From positions 1-64,000 of the forward strand of contig NZ_PNYB01000018.1 of NCBI RefSeq assembly GCF_002879855.1: a stretch of DNA of 64,000 nt, given 5' to 3'. Positions 1 to 8,533 of this stretch are shown here, piece by piece. Origin of the DNA: Trinickia soli. Its GTDB lineage: Bacteria > Pseudomonadota > Gammaproteobacteria > Burkholderiales > Burkholderiaceae. A program made the position numbers and the translations under genes. The notes below the pieces were generated by a model. The model worked only from the letters and a program-made list of their open reading frames with translations. It searched no databases and had not been told where the DNA came from. Every line of letters begins with the position of its first letter. Positions within the stretch are counted from its first letter, which is position 1.

Positions 1-79
1 CCAACACACACCCCTGCAACGACGCCGCCAAAGCAGCTGCCGCCGCGGCCGCCAGCGTTCCCCGTACGATCGTCTTCAT
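1..79 (-). CDS. N-terminus of a lipoprotein, probably BON-domain family (partial)
   Basis: Only the first 26 codons are inside the window. They read as a bacterial lipoprotein signal peptide: Met-Lys, an Arg at position 6, a long Ala/Leu core, and a lipobox Leu-Gln-Gly-Cys with the lipidated Cys at residue 24. The start lies 37 bp beyond the diaA stop on the same strand, so it probably shares the yraN-diaA transcript. In related Burkholderiaceae the gene after diaA is commonly a BON-domain (OsmY-like) envelope lipoprotein. That identity is from memory of gene order, because the mature domain is not visible here. Confidence 0.6.
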   Translation of the reverse strand, partial: MKTIVRGTLAAAAAAALAASLQGCVL

Positions 80-116
80 GACGCGATCTGCCTTCATCAA
101 CGAATCCCCTTCGAAG

Positions 117-707
117 TCAATCTTCGCCGAGCAACATGGCATCGATGCCGTCGCACAGGCAGTGAATAATCAACACGTGCACTTCGCGAATCCGCGCCAT
201 CCGCTGCGACGGCACGCAAATCTGTATGTCGGTGTCAGCCAGCGCTTCGGCCACTCTCGCGCCGCCGCCCTCGCCCGTCAACGCAATCACGACCATCTCG
301 CGCTCATGCGCTTCGACGATCGCTCCAAGCAAATCAGGCTCGTCGCCGCCCGCCGCAATGACGAGCAACACGTCGCCCGCGTGCCCCAGCGCACGCAGTT
401 GCCGCGCGTACACCGTATCGAACGCACCGCCCGCACTCAACGCCGTCAACACGGTGGAGTCGGCCGTGAGCGCAATGGCCGGCAAGCTCGGACGCTCGCG
501 CTCGAAACCGGCGATCAGCTGCGCGGCGAATCGCTGCGCGTCCGCCGCACCCGCGCCGTTGCCGCACGCGAAAATCCGATTGCCGTTCGCCAGCGCACCG
601 AACATCGTGTCGATGGCTGCCGCGATCGGCATCGATAAGGCGTCGAGCGCCTCGAGTTTCAATGCCGCGCTTTCGCGAAAATGCTGTTGAATTCGTTCGA
701 CTGACAT
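117..707 (-). CDS. diaA: SIS-domain protein, DiaA / phosphoheptose isomerase-like
   Basis: This 196-residue protein has a single SIS (sugar isomerase) domain. The phosphosugar loop region is CGNGAGAADAQ at residues 48-58, close to the CGNGGSAADAQ of GmhA and DiaA but with the Gly-Ser pair replaced by Ala-Gly. GmhA isomerises sedoheptulose-7-phosphate. DiaA has the same fold without catalysis and stimulates DnaA assembly at oriC. The altered loop and the place next to yraN/rsmI favour DiaA, although many genomes label this gene a phosphoheptose isomerase. The ATG at 707 has no competing start. It lies between yraN and a lipoprotein gene on the same strand. Confidence 0.8.
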   Translation of the reverse strand: MSVERIQQHFRESAALKLEALDALSMPIAAAIDTMFGALANGNRIFACGNGAGAADAQRFAAQLIAGFERERPSLPAIALTADSTVLTALSAGGAFDTVYARQLRALGHAGDVLLVIAAGGDEPDLLGAIVEAHEREMVVIALTGEGGGARVAEALADTDIQICVPSQRMARIREVHVLIIHCLCDGIDAMLLGED

Positions 708-801
708 CGGTTCTCTTTTCTGCCGGCCCCGCCCATTGCGGCCGGTCGTCAGCGCGCAAGTTTACCGTACTGGCCCACTGCCTCCGCACGTTATTCCGGC
801 A

Positions 802-1293
802 CTAGCTGCCGTCCTCGCGAAACGCGTCGCGCAACCAGACGAGCCGCCGCCCTTCGAAAACAACCGCGTCGAACCGGCAAACACTCGCACCGGCACCGCG
901 CGTGACCAAAAAATACCGCGCCGCCAGCAAGATGCGCTGCCGCTTGCTCGGCCCGATACTCGCCGCAGCCCCGCCATAACGGCCACCGGAGCGCGCTCGC
1001 ACTTCGACAAAAACCAGCATGCCGTCACGATCGCGCATGACAAGGTCGATCTCCCCGCCCCGGCACGTCACGTTGCGCGCGACAAGGCGCAGCCGCTGCC
1101 GCCGCAGGAAATCGAGCGCCAGCCCCTCGTATTGCGCTCCGACGCGTTTCGACCCGCGCCGCCCGGAAAAGTTGTCCGCAGCGTCGTACCGACTTTGGCC
1201 CTGCAGCCGCGGCGCCTGCTCGCGGGCCGTGGCCGCCTGCCTCGCGTGGCACAATGGCGGCCTTCCCTCGCTACCTGGCGTTTCTCGCTTCAT
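802..1293 (-). CDS. yraN: YraN family (UPF0102) nuclease-like protein
   Basis: This small protein of about 163 residues carries the UPF0102 core: Gly-Gly-Glu-Ile-Asp (E81, D83) followed by Glu-Val-Arg (E97-R99), the restriction-endonuclease-like pattern that links it to Holliday-junction-resolvase folds. Its cellular role is not established. The frame is open 16 codons further upstream. The start at 1293 is preferred because an AGGAG lies 7 bases before it and the shorter product fits the family better. The start codon overlaps that of rsmI on the other strand within one CATG. The N-terminal 45 residues are basic and poorly conserved. Confidence 0.85.
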   Translation of the reverse strand: MKRETPGSEGRPPLCHARQAATAREQAPRLQGQSRYDAADNFSGRRGSKRVGAQYEGLALDFLRRQRLRLVARNVTCRGGEIDLVMRDRDGMLVFVEVRARSGGRYGGAAASIGPSKRQRILLAARYFLVTRGAGASVCRFDAVVFEGRRLVWLRDAFREDGS

Positions 1294-2173
1294 GTCCGAT
1301 CTCCTCGATCTTGCGCAGCGGCAGCAGTACCCCGCCGCCACGCTCTACGTCATTGCAACGCCGATCGGCAATGCCGCCGACATCACCCTGCGCGCGCTAC
1401 ACGTGCTCGGTCTCGTCGATCGCATCGCCGCCGAAGACACACGCAATACGGGGCAGTTGCTCGGGCTCTACGGGATCTCGAAGCCGCTCGTTGCCGTGCA
1501 TGAGCACAACGAGCGCGAAGCGGCCGGACGCATCGTCGATCACCTGCGAGCCGGAGAGCGCGTCGCCTATGTCTCCGACGCCGGCACGCCCGGCGTGTCA
1601 GACCCAGGCGCCAAGCTTGTCGACGCCGTGCGCGAAGCCGGCTTCGCCGTCGTGCCGCTTCCCGGTGCAAGCGCGGTAACGACCGCCATCTCGGCTGCGG
1701 GAGACTTCGTCGGCTCGTTCTCGTTCCTCGGCTTTTTGCCGACGAAAGCCAAACAACGCGCGACCCATTTGCAGCAGATCGCTGCCCACCCGCATGCAAT
1801 GGTGTTTTACGAAGCCCCGCATCGCATCGTCGAAACCGTGCAAGCGTTGGCCGATACGCTCGGCGGCGACCGGCAATTGCTCATTGCGCGCGAACTGACA
1901 AAACTACATGAGGCCATTCATCGCTGCACCCTGGCCGAAGGGCCAACGTGGCTGGCCGCCGATCCGAATCGGCAACGCGGGGAGTTCGTGCTTGTCGTGC
2001 AGGGCGCGCCCGCGCAGGGGCAGGAAGATGAAGCCGCGCATGACGCGCTCCTTTCGTTGCTGTTGGAGGAAGTGTCCGTCAGCAGCGCGGCCCGCTTGGC
2101 GGCTGCGATTACAGGGGCGTCGCGCAATCTGCTTTACACGCGAGCGTTGGAGTTGGCGAAGCGGGAGGGATAA
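1292..2173 (+). CDS. rsmI: 16S rRNA (cytidine(1402)-2'-O)-methyltransferase RsmI
   Basis: This 293-residue tetrapyrrole-methylase-fold enzyme methylates the 2'-O of C1402 in the ribosomal P site using SAM. Family signatures are visible: ATPIGN near residues 22-27, the EDTRNTG segment, [12 protein letters not shown] (glycine-rich SAM loop), FYEAPHR, and an ARELTK segment. The frame is open further upstream, but that portion lies opposite yraN. The ATG at 1292 gives the normal family N-terminus. No convincing Shine-Dalgarno precedes it. The gene diverges from yraN with overlapping start codons, so the two promoters must lie inside each other's coding sequence or further out. Confidence 0.93.
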   Translation: MSDLLDLAQRQQYPAATLYVIATPIGNAADITLRALHVLGLVDRIAAEDTRNTGQLLGLYGISKPLVAVHEHNEREAAGRIVDHLRAGERVAYVSDAGTPGVSDPGAKLVDAVREAGFAVVPLPGASAVTTAISAAGDFVGSFSFLGFLPTKAKQRATHLQQIAAHPHAMVFYEAPHRIVETVQALADTLGGDRQLLIARELTKLHEAIHRCTLAEGPTWLAADPNRQRGEFVLVVQGAPAQGQEDEAAHDALLSLLLEEVSVSSAARLAAAITGASRNLLYTRALELAKREG

Positions 2174-2260
2174 GCGGCGAGGAACGAAAGCAGGAAGCGC
2201 GGCGCCGCATCATGCCGGCGCCATAGTTAGGACTCCTGAATATCCTCACCTGAACAAAAA

Positions 2261-2284
2261 CGGCGCCCCGAAAAGGGACGCCGC
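2261..2284 (-). terminator. Intrinsic terminator downstream of rlpA
   Basis: Read on the minus strand, a GC-rich stem (GGCGTCCC / GGGGCGCC, with one mismatch) around a TTTT loop is followed by GTTTTTG. It lies about 90 bp beyond the rlpA stop and beyond the 10-bp tandem repeat. It may also end rsmI transcription from the other side, but the T-tract is only on the minus side. Confidence 0.6.
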
Positions 2285-2294
2285 CATCGATCCA

Positions 2295-2357
2295 TCAAGA
2301 GCCTTCAAGAGCCTTCAAGAGCCTTCAAGAGCCTTCAAGAGCCTTCAAGAGCCTTCA
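2295..2357. repeat. 10-bp tandem repeat, about six units
   Basis: The unit GCCTTCAAGA occurs five times without error from 2301 to 2350. A degenerate unit lies before it and a 7-base partial unit after it. It sits in the rsmI-rlpA intergenic space, inside what would be the 3' untranslated region of rlpA. Perfect identity of the units implies recent expansion by slippage. Confidence 0.95.
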
Positions 2358-2373
2358 CACAACACAGCGGGTA

Positions 2374-2958
2374 TCAGTTGCCCGCATCCTTGCCCGCATT
2401 GCTAGCCAATACTTCCGCACGCTCCGCACGCGCTTCTTCCTGCGACAGCCCTTCGATCTGCACGCGAGCCGTACCCGCATGCGCCAAGCCGAGCAGCTTT
2501 GCCGCCGCATAAGACAAGTCGATCACGCGCCCACGCACGTACGGCCCGCGATCGTTGATCTTGACCACCACGGACTTGTGGTTCGACGTATTCGTCACGC
2601 GCACGTACGAAGCGAGCGGCAGCGTCTTGTGCGCGGCCGTCATCGCATTCATGTCGTAACGTTCGCCGCTGGCCGTCTTGCGGCCCACGAAATGCCGCCC
2701 GTACCACGAGGCGCGGCCCACTTGCTTGAAATCGGATACGTCGGGCGTGCCGTCGTCGATTGGCTGCGCGTTGGCAAGCGATTGGTCGTGCCCGGCAGGA
2801 AGCGGCGCCGCGCTCCCAAATGCAACCGGTGCGTTCGCCGCCTGCGCTACGGCGGGAATGGCGCTTGCGCTCCCTGTCTGCGTCGGCTGGACCGCGCAAC
2901 CCGTGAAGGCGGTCACGACAAAAAGCATCCCCAGCGATCGATACCATCGATGTTTCAT
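2374..2958 (-). CDS. rlpA: RlpA-family septal ring lytic transglycosylase, lipoprotein
   Basis: This 194-residue lipoprotein has Phe-Thr-Gly-Cys (Cys21) as lipobox after a short hydrophobic segment. A double-psi beta-barrel domain begins near residue 80 with VGRASWYG and continues through KTASGERYD, the AAHKTLPL strand and NDRGPYV. RlpA proteins bind and cleave peptidoglycan stripped of stem peptides at the septum. A C-terminal SPOR domain, present in E. coli RlpA, is absent here, so this is the short form. The frame stays open 92 codons upstream, but the signal peptide fixes the start at 2958. It is transcribed alone and ends at a terminator near 2284. Confidence 0.88.
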   Translation of the reverse strand: MKHRWYRSLGMLFVVTAFTGCAVQPTQTGSASAIPAVAQAANAPVAFGSAAPLPAGHDQSLANAQPIDDGTPDVSDFKQVGRASWYGRHFVGRKTASGERYDMNAMTAAHKTLPLASYVRVTNTSNHKSVVVKINDRGPYVRGRVIDLSYAAAKLLGLAHAGTARVQIEGLSQEEARAERAEVLASNAGKDAGN

Positions 2959-3608
2959 ATGATGTTTCGCCAATCTGTCGAGCCGATCTGTGATGGATGT
3001 TTCGCATCGCGGTACGGCTCGGGCGATCGAGCACGGCACAGCACGCACGCCTTGAAGCGTGTGCAGCGGTACAGCACTCGGCTGCGGCCACGTTCGGCCG
3101 CATACAGCCCGGTTGGTGTTCACGTCTGGTGCGGCTGTCCCCGTCAGCTTGACCAGACCCCAAACGCCGCCATCGAACATGGCTATCACGTTCTTGCGCG
3201 CCCGCAGGCACGAGGAACGGCGGCGTAGGCTCACCCAGCGGTACGGCCGACAGGCCGTGTCAGGCGCGTGGCGCCTGGCTGGGTAAGACGTGTGCGTCGA
3301 ACTTCATCGACACAGAAACGAAGCCGCTCACCGCGACTTCGGACTTCAATTGACAGCGACCGGCATGCGTTAGTTCGAGCAAGGGCCGAATCGCCAGTAG
3401 AGCAGCGCAGGACTCACCCCGCGCAAAGTGCAGCCGCATTATAGCAGAAAGGGAAGGCAATCCCGGGCGCCAGGCTCGGGCCGTCATTGATTCTCCCTAT
3501 GGACGCAACAATGCGCATTGGAAAGCGGCCATCGTGGCCATTCGGCCATGCAGCGCCGGCGCGAGCCGGCTGGTACCATCTTTCTTTTTGCAGCCAGCGC
3601 TCCCGCCG
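2959..3608. other. 650-bp intergenic region between rlpA and the MBL hydrolase
   Basis: This region separates two divergent genes. No protein-coding ORF with a credible start was recognised, and the open frames look like GC-rich shadows. The most structured part is a set of nested perfect stems at 3233-3284, listed separately. The promoters of rlpA and the hydrolase must lie here, but no clear -10/-35 pair was picked out. Confidence 0.5.
3233..3284. other. Potential three-way-junction RNA/DNA structure
   Basis: Three perfect stems nest in 52 bases. The outer stem ACCCAGC/GCTGGGT (3233-3239 with 3278-3284) encloses two hairpins: ACGGCC-GACA-GGCCGT (3243-3258) and CAGGCGC-GTG-GCGCCTG (3261-3277). 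This makes 20 base pairs with only 5 unpaired junction bases. It lies in the long rlpA upstream region and matches no RNA family I recognise. The strand is unknown because the stems pair equally well on both. Confidence 0.4.
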
Positions 3609-4253
3609 ATGAAGGTCTTCGTTATTCCCGTCACGCCGTTTCAGCAAAACTGCTCGCTCCTGATCTGCGAAGCGACGCAGCGGGCAGCCGTCGTCGATCC
3701 GGGCGGCGATCTCGAACTGGTCGAGCGCGCCGTCGCAGAGAACGGCGCCACCGTCGAGAAAATCCTGCTCACGCACGGCCACGTCGATCACTGCGCCGGC
3801 GCAAAAACGCTGGCCACGCATTACGGCGTCCCCATCGAAGGCCCGCACCAGGACGAGCGCTTCTGGATCGAGAAGCTGCCCGACCAAAGCGTGCGCTTCG
3901 GCTTTCCCGCGGCGCAAGCGTTCGAGCCCGATCGCTGGCTCGTCGAAGGCGATACGGTCCGCTTCGGCGAAGAAACCCTGGACGTTTATCACTGTCCAGG
4001 CCACACGCCCGGCCATGTCGTCTTCGTCAGCGCGAAGCATCGGATCGCGTTCGTCGGCGACGTCCTGTTCGCGGGCTCGATCGGTCGCACCGATTTCCCG
4101 CGCGGCAATCACGCCGATCTGATCAACTCGATTCGCACGAAACTCTGGCCGCTCGGCGACGACATCACGTTCGTCCCCGGTCACGGCCCCACGTCGACGT
4201 TCGGCGAGGAGCGGCGCACGAATCCCTATGTCGCAGACGGAGTGAGCGCATGA
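3609..4253 (+). CDS. MBL-fold metallo-hydrolase (glyoxalase II-like)
   Basis: This 214-residue hydrolase of the metallo-beta-lactamase fold carries the zinc motif THGHVDH at residues 55-61. Further metal ligands sit in [13 protein letters not shown] and the C-terminal PGHGP, the layout of YcbL/glyoxalase II-like thioesterases. Such enzymes hydrolyse S-D-lactoylglutathione or similar thioesters; the substrate here cannot be told from sequence. The frame runs 25 codons further upstream, but the ATG at 3609 gives the standard family N-terminus ([11 protein letters not shown]). Its stop overlaps the next start by 4 bp (ATGA), so the two genes are translationally coupled. Confidence 0.88.
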   Translation: MKVFVIPVTPFQQNCSLLICEATQRAAVVDPGGDLELVERAVAENGATVEKILLTHGHVDHCAGAKTLATHYGVPIEGPHQDERFWIEKLPDQSVRFGFPAAQAFEPDRWLVEGDTVRFGEETLDVYHCPGHTPGHVVFVSAKHRIAFVGDVLFAGSIGRTDFPRGNHADLINSIRTKLWPLGDDITFVPGHGPTSTFGEERRTNPYVADGVSA

Positions 4254-4903
4254 CGGGCGAAATCTATGTCAGTACCGACATCGAGGCCGACGGCCCGATC
4301 CCGGGCCCGCATTCGATGCTGAGCTTCGCGTCGGCGGCCTACACCGACGACAAGCAGTTGATCGGCACGTTTTCGGCGAATCTGGAAACGCTGCCCGGCG
4401 CGCAAGCGCACCCTGTGCAGGAAGCCTGGTGGAAAACGCAGCCGCAAGCGTGGGCCGCGTGCCGCTCGGATCTGCGGCGCCCCGAGGAAGCTCTCGTCGC
4501 CTACGTCGAATGGGTCGAAGCCCTGCCGGGCAAGCCCGTGTTCGTCGGCATGCCGGCCGGCTTCGATTTCACGTTCATGTTTTGGTACATGATGCGCTTT
4601 ACGGGGCGCTGTCCGTTTTCCTGGTCGGCGCTCGACGTGAAAACGCTCGCCTTCGCCATGACGGGGCTGCCCTATCGCAAGTGCATCAAGCCGCGCATGC
4701 CGAAGCATTGGTTCGACGATCACCCGCACACGCACGTGGCGCTAGACGACGCCATCGAGCAAGGCGCACTCTTTTGCAACATGCTCAAGGACTTACGCGT
4801 GATGCAACGGACATCGGCCGCCGCTGCCGAAGCGAGGCAGCGCAGCAGCGAGGTGGATGCGCAGCCGTTAGGACAAATCGACACCGAGAGCCCGCCAAAT
4901 TAG
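4250..4903 (+). CDS. DEDD-type 3'-5' exonuclease-like protein
   Basis: This 217-residue protein begins with a DEDD exonuclease motif I (Thr-Asp-Ile-Glu-Ala-Asp-Gly, D10 and E12). A central Gly-Phe-Asp-Phe fits motif II, and [11 protein letters not shown] near residues 163-173 fits the HxxxxD of the DEDDh class. These residues bind the two metal ions in RNase T/DnaQ-like nucleases. The substrate, DNA or RNA, is unknown. The last 30 residues are low-complexity and probably disordered. It is coupled to the upstream MBL hydrolase by an ATGA overlap. That pairing suggests co-expression rather than a shared reaction. Confidence 0.75.
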   Translation: MTGEIYVSTDIEADGPIPGPHSMLSFASAAYTDDKQLIGTFSANLETLPGAQAHPVQEAWWKTQPQAWAACRSDLRRPEEALVAYVEWVEALPGKPVFVGMPAGFDFTFMFWYMMRFTGRCPFSWSALDVKTLAFAMTGLPYRKCIKPRMPKHWFDDHPHTHVALDDAIEQGALFCNMLKDLRVMQRTSAAAAEARQRSSEVDAQPLGQIDTESPPN

Positions 4904-4993
4904 GGAAATTCCCTCGCTCGTCCGCAGTCCGATTGCCTTTTATTTCTTCCGCCACTAATATCAAACGCAATGGCTGTCGGAAAGGAGGCGCGG

Positions 4994-5452
4994 ATGTCAC
5001 TCGATACGTTTTCGCAGAAAATCCTGCGCCTGTTGCAGCTCGATGCCCGACGCTCCGTCCAGGAAATCTCCGAGCAAGTCGGGCTCTCAAGCACGCCGTG
5101 CTGGCGGCGCATCAAGGACATGGAGCAATCGGGCGTCATTCAACGCTATACGGCGTTGCTCGATCGCGAAAAGCTCGGGCTGCATGTGTGCGCCCTCGCC
5201 CATATCCACCTGATGCGGCACACGGAGGGCGGCGTCGAGCAATTCGAACGCGAAATCTCCACCTGCCCCGAAGTGACCGAGTGCTATAGCACCACGGGCG
5301 AAGCCGATTACATTCTGAAAATCGTCGCGCCCGACATCAAAGCCTACGACGCGTTTCTCCACGATCGCATCTTCAAAATCCCCGCCGTCTCACAAGTACG
5401 CACGAGCGTCGTGCTGCGCGAAGTCAAATTTGATACGCAGTTGCCGCTCTGA
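4994..5452 (+). CDS. Lrp/AsnC-family transcriptional regulator
   Basis: This 152-residue protein has an N-terminal winged helix-turn-helix (about residues 5-55; VQEISEQVGLSSTPCWRRIKDME includes the recognition helix) and a C-terminal RAM/AsnC ligand-binding domain (about 65-145; note EVTECYSTTGEADYILKIVAPD). Such proteins form octameric discs that sense amino acids. The start at 4994 follows AGGAGG with 5-base spacing and is clearly better than the in-frame ATG at 4970. It is convergent with the cation exporter gene and separated by 90 bp from the exonuclease. The target genes cannot be inferred from its neighbours. Confidence 0.9.
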   Translation: MSLDTFSQKILRLLQLDARRSVQEISEQVGLSSTPCWRRIKDMEQSGVIQRYTALLDREKLGLHVCALAHIHLMRHTEGGVEQFEREISTCPEVTECYSTTGEADYILKIVAPDIKAYDAFLHDRIFKIPAVSQVRTSVVLREVKFDTQLPL

Positions 5453-5485
5453 AGCCACGCCTCGGCGTGTTTGCGCCCGGCTCGC

Positions 5486-6679
5486 TTAGGCGTGCCTCGG
5501 ACTCGCAGCATCTGCCTTCACCGGCACAAGCTGTCGTTGCAGCGTGACGTTGCGCGCCCCAAGTCGTGCCTTGAGCTGATCCATGTCGATACGACCGACC
5601 AGATCCGCATCGTGTTCGCGATCGGCCAATCGATCCGCCGACAACGTGATGTCGACGTCGAGCCCCGTGCTCAGGTAATGAACATTGAGGTTCGCTGCGC
5701 GCAGTCCGTATTTCGCCAGTTCGGCGTCGACGAGCGCGGCCACGGCCACGCGGGTCGGCAAGCGCGCCGGCGGATGTGCAATCGCGTCGTTTTCGGGATC
5801 GACGTGAATCAGTGCATCGAGTACGCGTTTGTCGGTCATGACGCGTGCGCGCGCCGATTCCGCAATGTAGTGCCCCTCGGATACCGAGATCAGCGGGTCG
5901 ACGAGGATATGCGCGTCGACGAGCGCAAGGTCGCCCATTTTGCGCGTGCGCAACTCATGGACATCGCGCACGCCCGCCGTCGCCATCAACAGCTTGTGGA
6001 TATCGGCCGTCGCCGTTTCGTCGAGCGCCCGGTCGGACAGGTCTTGCAGCGCATCCCAGCCGAACACCCAACCCATGCGCGCCACGAGGAAGCCGACGAT
6101 CGCCGCGGCGATCGGATCGAGCAGGCGCACGCCGAACAAGCTTCCCACGATACCGACTGCAACCACGAGCGACGATGCGGCGTCGGAGCGCGCATGCCAT
6201 GCGTTCGCGATCAGCATGGCCGAACGCACTTTCTGGGCTTGTCGCAGCATGTACCGAAACAGCGACTCCTTCGACACGAGCACGAGCACGGCCACGACAA
6301 GCGCACTGACATGGACGGCCGGAATGTTGTCCATATTCGCGAGCCGCGTGCCGGCGCGCCACAGCATGCCGATACCGACGGCGACAAGTAGCCCGCCGAG
6401 AAACAGCGACGCAACGGTCTCGTACCGGCCATGCCCGTAGTTGTGATCGGCGTCGGGTTGTTCCGCGCTGGCCCGGTTCGCAATCAGCACGATGAAATCG
6501 GAAATCAGATCCGCGAGCGAATGGATGCCGTCGGCAATAAGGGCCTGGGAATGCGCGAAGACACCGATCGCGACCTGCAAGCACATCAGGACAAGGTTCA
6601 GCGCGACGCTCACAAACGTGCTTTTGCGCGCGACGGCTTGTTTTTGGGCGGATTCGAGTTCGGCAGCGTGGGAATGCAT
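5486..6679 (-). CDS. CDF-family cation efflux transporter
   Basis: This 397-residue cation diffusion facilitator has a membrane domain of about six helices within residues 20-210. The metal site is formed by D50-x-x-H53-S-x-x-D57 in helix 2 and H162-A-R-S-D166 in helix 5. A cytosolic ferredoxin-like domain follows, and this copy has an additional C-terminal domain of roughly 100 residues, so it is longer than FieF/ZitB (about 300). CDF proteins exchange Zn(II), Fe(II) or Mn(II) for protons; the metal here is not determinable. A His-rich loop (DADHNYGHGRYE) lies between helices 2 and 3, typical of the family. Confidence 0.88.
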   Translation of the reverse strand: MHSHAAELESAQKQAVARKSTFVSVALNLVLMCLQVAIGVFAHSQALIADGIHSLADLISDFIVLIANRASAEQPDADHNYGHGRYETVASLFLGGLLVAVGIGMLWRAGTRLANMDNIPAVHVSALVVAVLVLVSKESLFRYMLRQAQKVRSAMLIANAWHARSDAASSLVVAVGIVGSLFGVRLLDPIAAAIVGFLVARMGWVFGWDALQDLSDRALDETATADIHKLLMATAGVRDVHELRTRKMGDLALVDAHILVDPLISVSEGHYIAESARARVMTDKRVLDALIHVDPENDAIAHPPARLPTRVAVAALVDAELAKYGLRAANLNVHYLSTGLDVDITLSADRLADREHDADLVGRIDMDQLKARLGARNVTLQRQLVPVKADAASPRHA

Positions 6680-6882
6680 CGGGAAGGTAAGCCACAGCGT
6701 TGTCTATCGCGATTCTACCAAGCCGAACGCCCGAGCGCTGTCGCCGCCTGCACCTTTCTTCTTTCAAATCATGGCGTTATGAGAACGCAACCCATTCTTA
6801 TTGCGACTTGCGTCCTCACTGTGTCTACTGCTTTCGGTGAAGCAGGGACGAGGATTTTCAATCGATACATTAGACAAATAAA

Positions 6883-6911
6883 AACCGCGCACCCTGAGGG
6901 GTAACGCGGTT
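6883..6911 (-). terminator. Intrinsic terminator of hns
   Basis: On the minus strand, AACCGCG...CGCGGTT forms a 7-bp stem with an inner 4-bp stem, followed by TTTTTATTTG. It lies about 75 bp past the hns stop. The remaining intergenic bases between 6680 and 6983 are AT-rich, and nothing else was recognised in them. Confidence 0.85.
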
Positions 6912-6983
6912 CTATCCGGCTCGTGCAAACCATGACGTCGAGATCGACGCTGATCGCACACTAAGCGGTCTATTGCCGATTAG

Positions 6984-7280
6984 TTACTTAATCAGGAACT
7001 GTTCGCGATCCTGACCAGCAATCCAACGGGGCGGCTTGCCGCGGCCCGACCACGTGCTGCCGCTCGCGGGATCGCGATATTTCGGCGCAACGCCGGCGCG
7101 AGGACGACCACCCTTGCCCAACTTGCCACGACCGCCGCCGAGTTCGGCGAGGGTAATGCCGTAGTCAGCCATTTTCTGTTTGATCTCGTTCAGCACTTCG
7201 GCGTATTCCTTCGCCTTCGCCTCTTCGATCTGCTTCTCCAGCTTCTCTCGTTGAGCGAGAAGTTCCTTGTAAGAAGACAT
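6984..7280 (-). CDS. hns: H-NS family nucleoid-associated regulator
   Basis: This 98-residue H-NS-like protein has an N-terminal coiled-coil oligomerisation segment (about residues 1-45, Glu/Lys-rich), a Gly/Lys/Arg linker (GGGRGKLGKGGRPR) and a C-terminal DNA-binding domain with YRDPASGSTWSGRGKPPRWI, the AT-hook-like loop of the family. H-NS silences AT-rich, often horizontally acquired DNA, so it may bear on the AT-rich type VI segments later in this window. The frame extends 37 codons upstream. The ATG at 7280 (MSSYKELLAQREKLE) is the normal family start. It ends at an intrinsic terminator. Confidence 0.93.
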   Translation of the reverse strand: MSSYKELLAQREKLEKQIEEAKAKEYAEVLNEIKQKMADYGITLAELGGGRGKLGKGGRPRAGVAPKYRDPASGSTWSGRGKPPRWIAGQDREQFLIK

Positions 7281-7685
7281 ACAATCCCTTGTGGTTTCGA
7301 TAAATGGCGCCGATCTCATGCCGGGTATTGCCATCTGAATGCGTGGTGCCTCGGATATTTCGGAAGCGAGATTAGCACAAAAGGCCGGCAAACGAAAAGC
7401 CCGAAAAGACGATCAGGGAAAAAAGATTCTCATTGTTTGTTTCACTCATTCGTCATCGCGATCAGCTTGTCTCGAATTACCCAATGCAAGTGCTCTCGTA
7501 TTTTCCAGTCCAATGGGAACCGTCGGTGGCCGCAACTTTCAATTCGTGAAACGGGTAACGAACAGGCGGCAAAAAGTTCTCACAGCATGAAAGGATGCTG
7601 CACCAGCGCGGCTATCCGCGGGGTGCGTCGATCGACAGCGTCGCGTGCGATCGGCGCTTTCCCTATCGGGAAAAACGCTTTCCGG
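7281..7685. other. 405-bp region upstream of hns
   Basis: The region lies between the hns start and the stop of the next minus-strand gene. It is noticeably more AT-rich than its surroundings around 7400-7560, as expected for an autoregulated H-NS promoter. No ORF, hairpin or clear operator could be supported. A TGCTAATCT on the minus strand near 7375 could be an extended -10, without a good -35. Confidence 0.35.
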
Positions 7686-8351
7686 CTAATCGGCGTGATC
7701 TGCTATGCAACTCGCCAGCGCCCGTTCCAGCGCTGACATATCAGGTTTTGCCGAATCGAACGGATAGCGTCGCCGTTGGCCGTCTACTCTTAAATCGGCC
7801 CCGTATCGGTCGACGCCGGCCAATCGCACTAACGCCGGACGTCTTACATGCCGGTCGAAGTATTCGATCAGTGCAGTTTCGTCTTCGTCGCTCAACGGCT
7901 CGAGCGGGTCCAGTTCTTCCGCATCGAGCCAGCCCATTGCGCCGAAGCCGCCGATGTATCGCATTCGCTCGATTTCCAGCACGCGAAACGAAAAATCGCC
8001 GAGCGCAAGATAGCGCTCGGCGTCGGGGTGATAGCGCAAATAGCGGCGCACCAGGGACGGTTCCAACCCGCCCGGCACGAATTGGCCCAGAAGCGTCAGC
8101 CGCTCGCCGTTCAGCACGTCGTCGTTCGCTGGCGAATCGACGACAAGAAAGCCGGAGCGCCGATCGGCTTCGAGATTGCGCGCGTGCTCAGCCAGGCGGC
8201 TCACGAGCACGACCGGCCGGTGCCGGGCATCGGGAGCGAACGGAAGTGCCGTCGGATACGGGAATCCGAGCGGATCCCGTGAGTGCGTCGCCAGAGCCCC
8301 GACCCGCTTGCGGTGCAACAGATGCAACGGCGCGTGTGCCGAAATGTTCAT
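7686..8351 (-). CDS. HugZ-like / pyridoxamine 5'-phosphate oxidase-related FMN-binding protein
   Basis: This 221-residue protein has the split-barrel flavin/heme-binding fold of the PNPOx family. The N-terminal half includes ATHSRDPLGFPYPTALPF and a strand ending in PVVLVSRLAEHARNL. The middle (SFRVLEIERMRYIGGFGAMGWLD) resembles HugZ-type proteins, and the C-terminal part fits a DUF2470-like extension. HugZ members bind or degrade heme, while other relatives are flavoreductases. Which one this is cannot be decided from sequence alone. It stands alone between hns and a divergent MFS gene, and no Fur-like box was found in its 130-bp upstream region. Confidence 0.7.
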   Translation of the reverse strand: MNISAHAPLHLLHRKRVGALATHSRDPLGFPYPTALPFAPDARHRPVVLVSRLAEHARNLEADRRSGFLVVDSPANDDVLNGERLTLLGQFVPGGLEPSLVRRYLRYHPDAERYLALGDFSFRVLEIERMRYIGGFGAMGWLDAEELDPLEPLSDEDETALIEYFDRHVRRPALVRLAGVDRYGADLRVDGQRRRYPFDSAKPDMSALERALASCIADHAD

Positions 8352-8533
8352 CGCGTGTGTCCCGGTCCCGCACCATGTTCAGGTTTCAGCGCGGTGCAAG
8401 ACCCTCCGTTAGAATCGTTAGGTTGCATCCATCTTAGCGCTCGCGCGCGCCAATACTTCGCCTGCCCGCGCACTCTCGCCCTTTTTTGCCGTTTTCGCCC
8501 TTTTTCGCCCTTTTTCGGTTCTCATTCGCGCCC

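Noticed and set aside
3233-3284. Hammerhead-type ribozyme
   Set aside because: Three helices are present, but the conserved CUGAUGA and GAAA core segments are absent from the junction.
7425-7450. Fur-box-like sequence near AGATTCTCATTG
   Set aside because: Matches to the 19-base consensus are too few, and it lies downstream of the HugZ-like gene, not in its promoter.
8477-8518. CGCCCTTTTT pyrimidine repeats before the MFS gene as a terminator
   Set aside because: There are T-runs but no stem-forming partner sequence, so it was not called a terminator.
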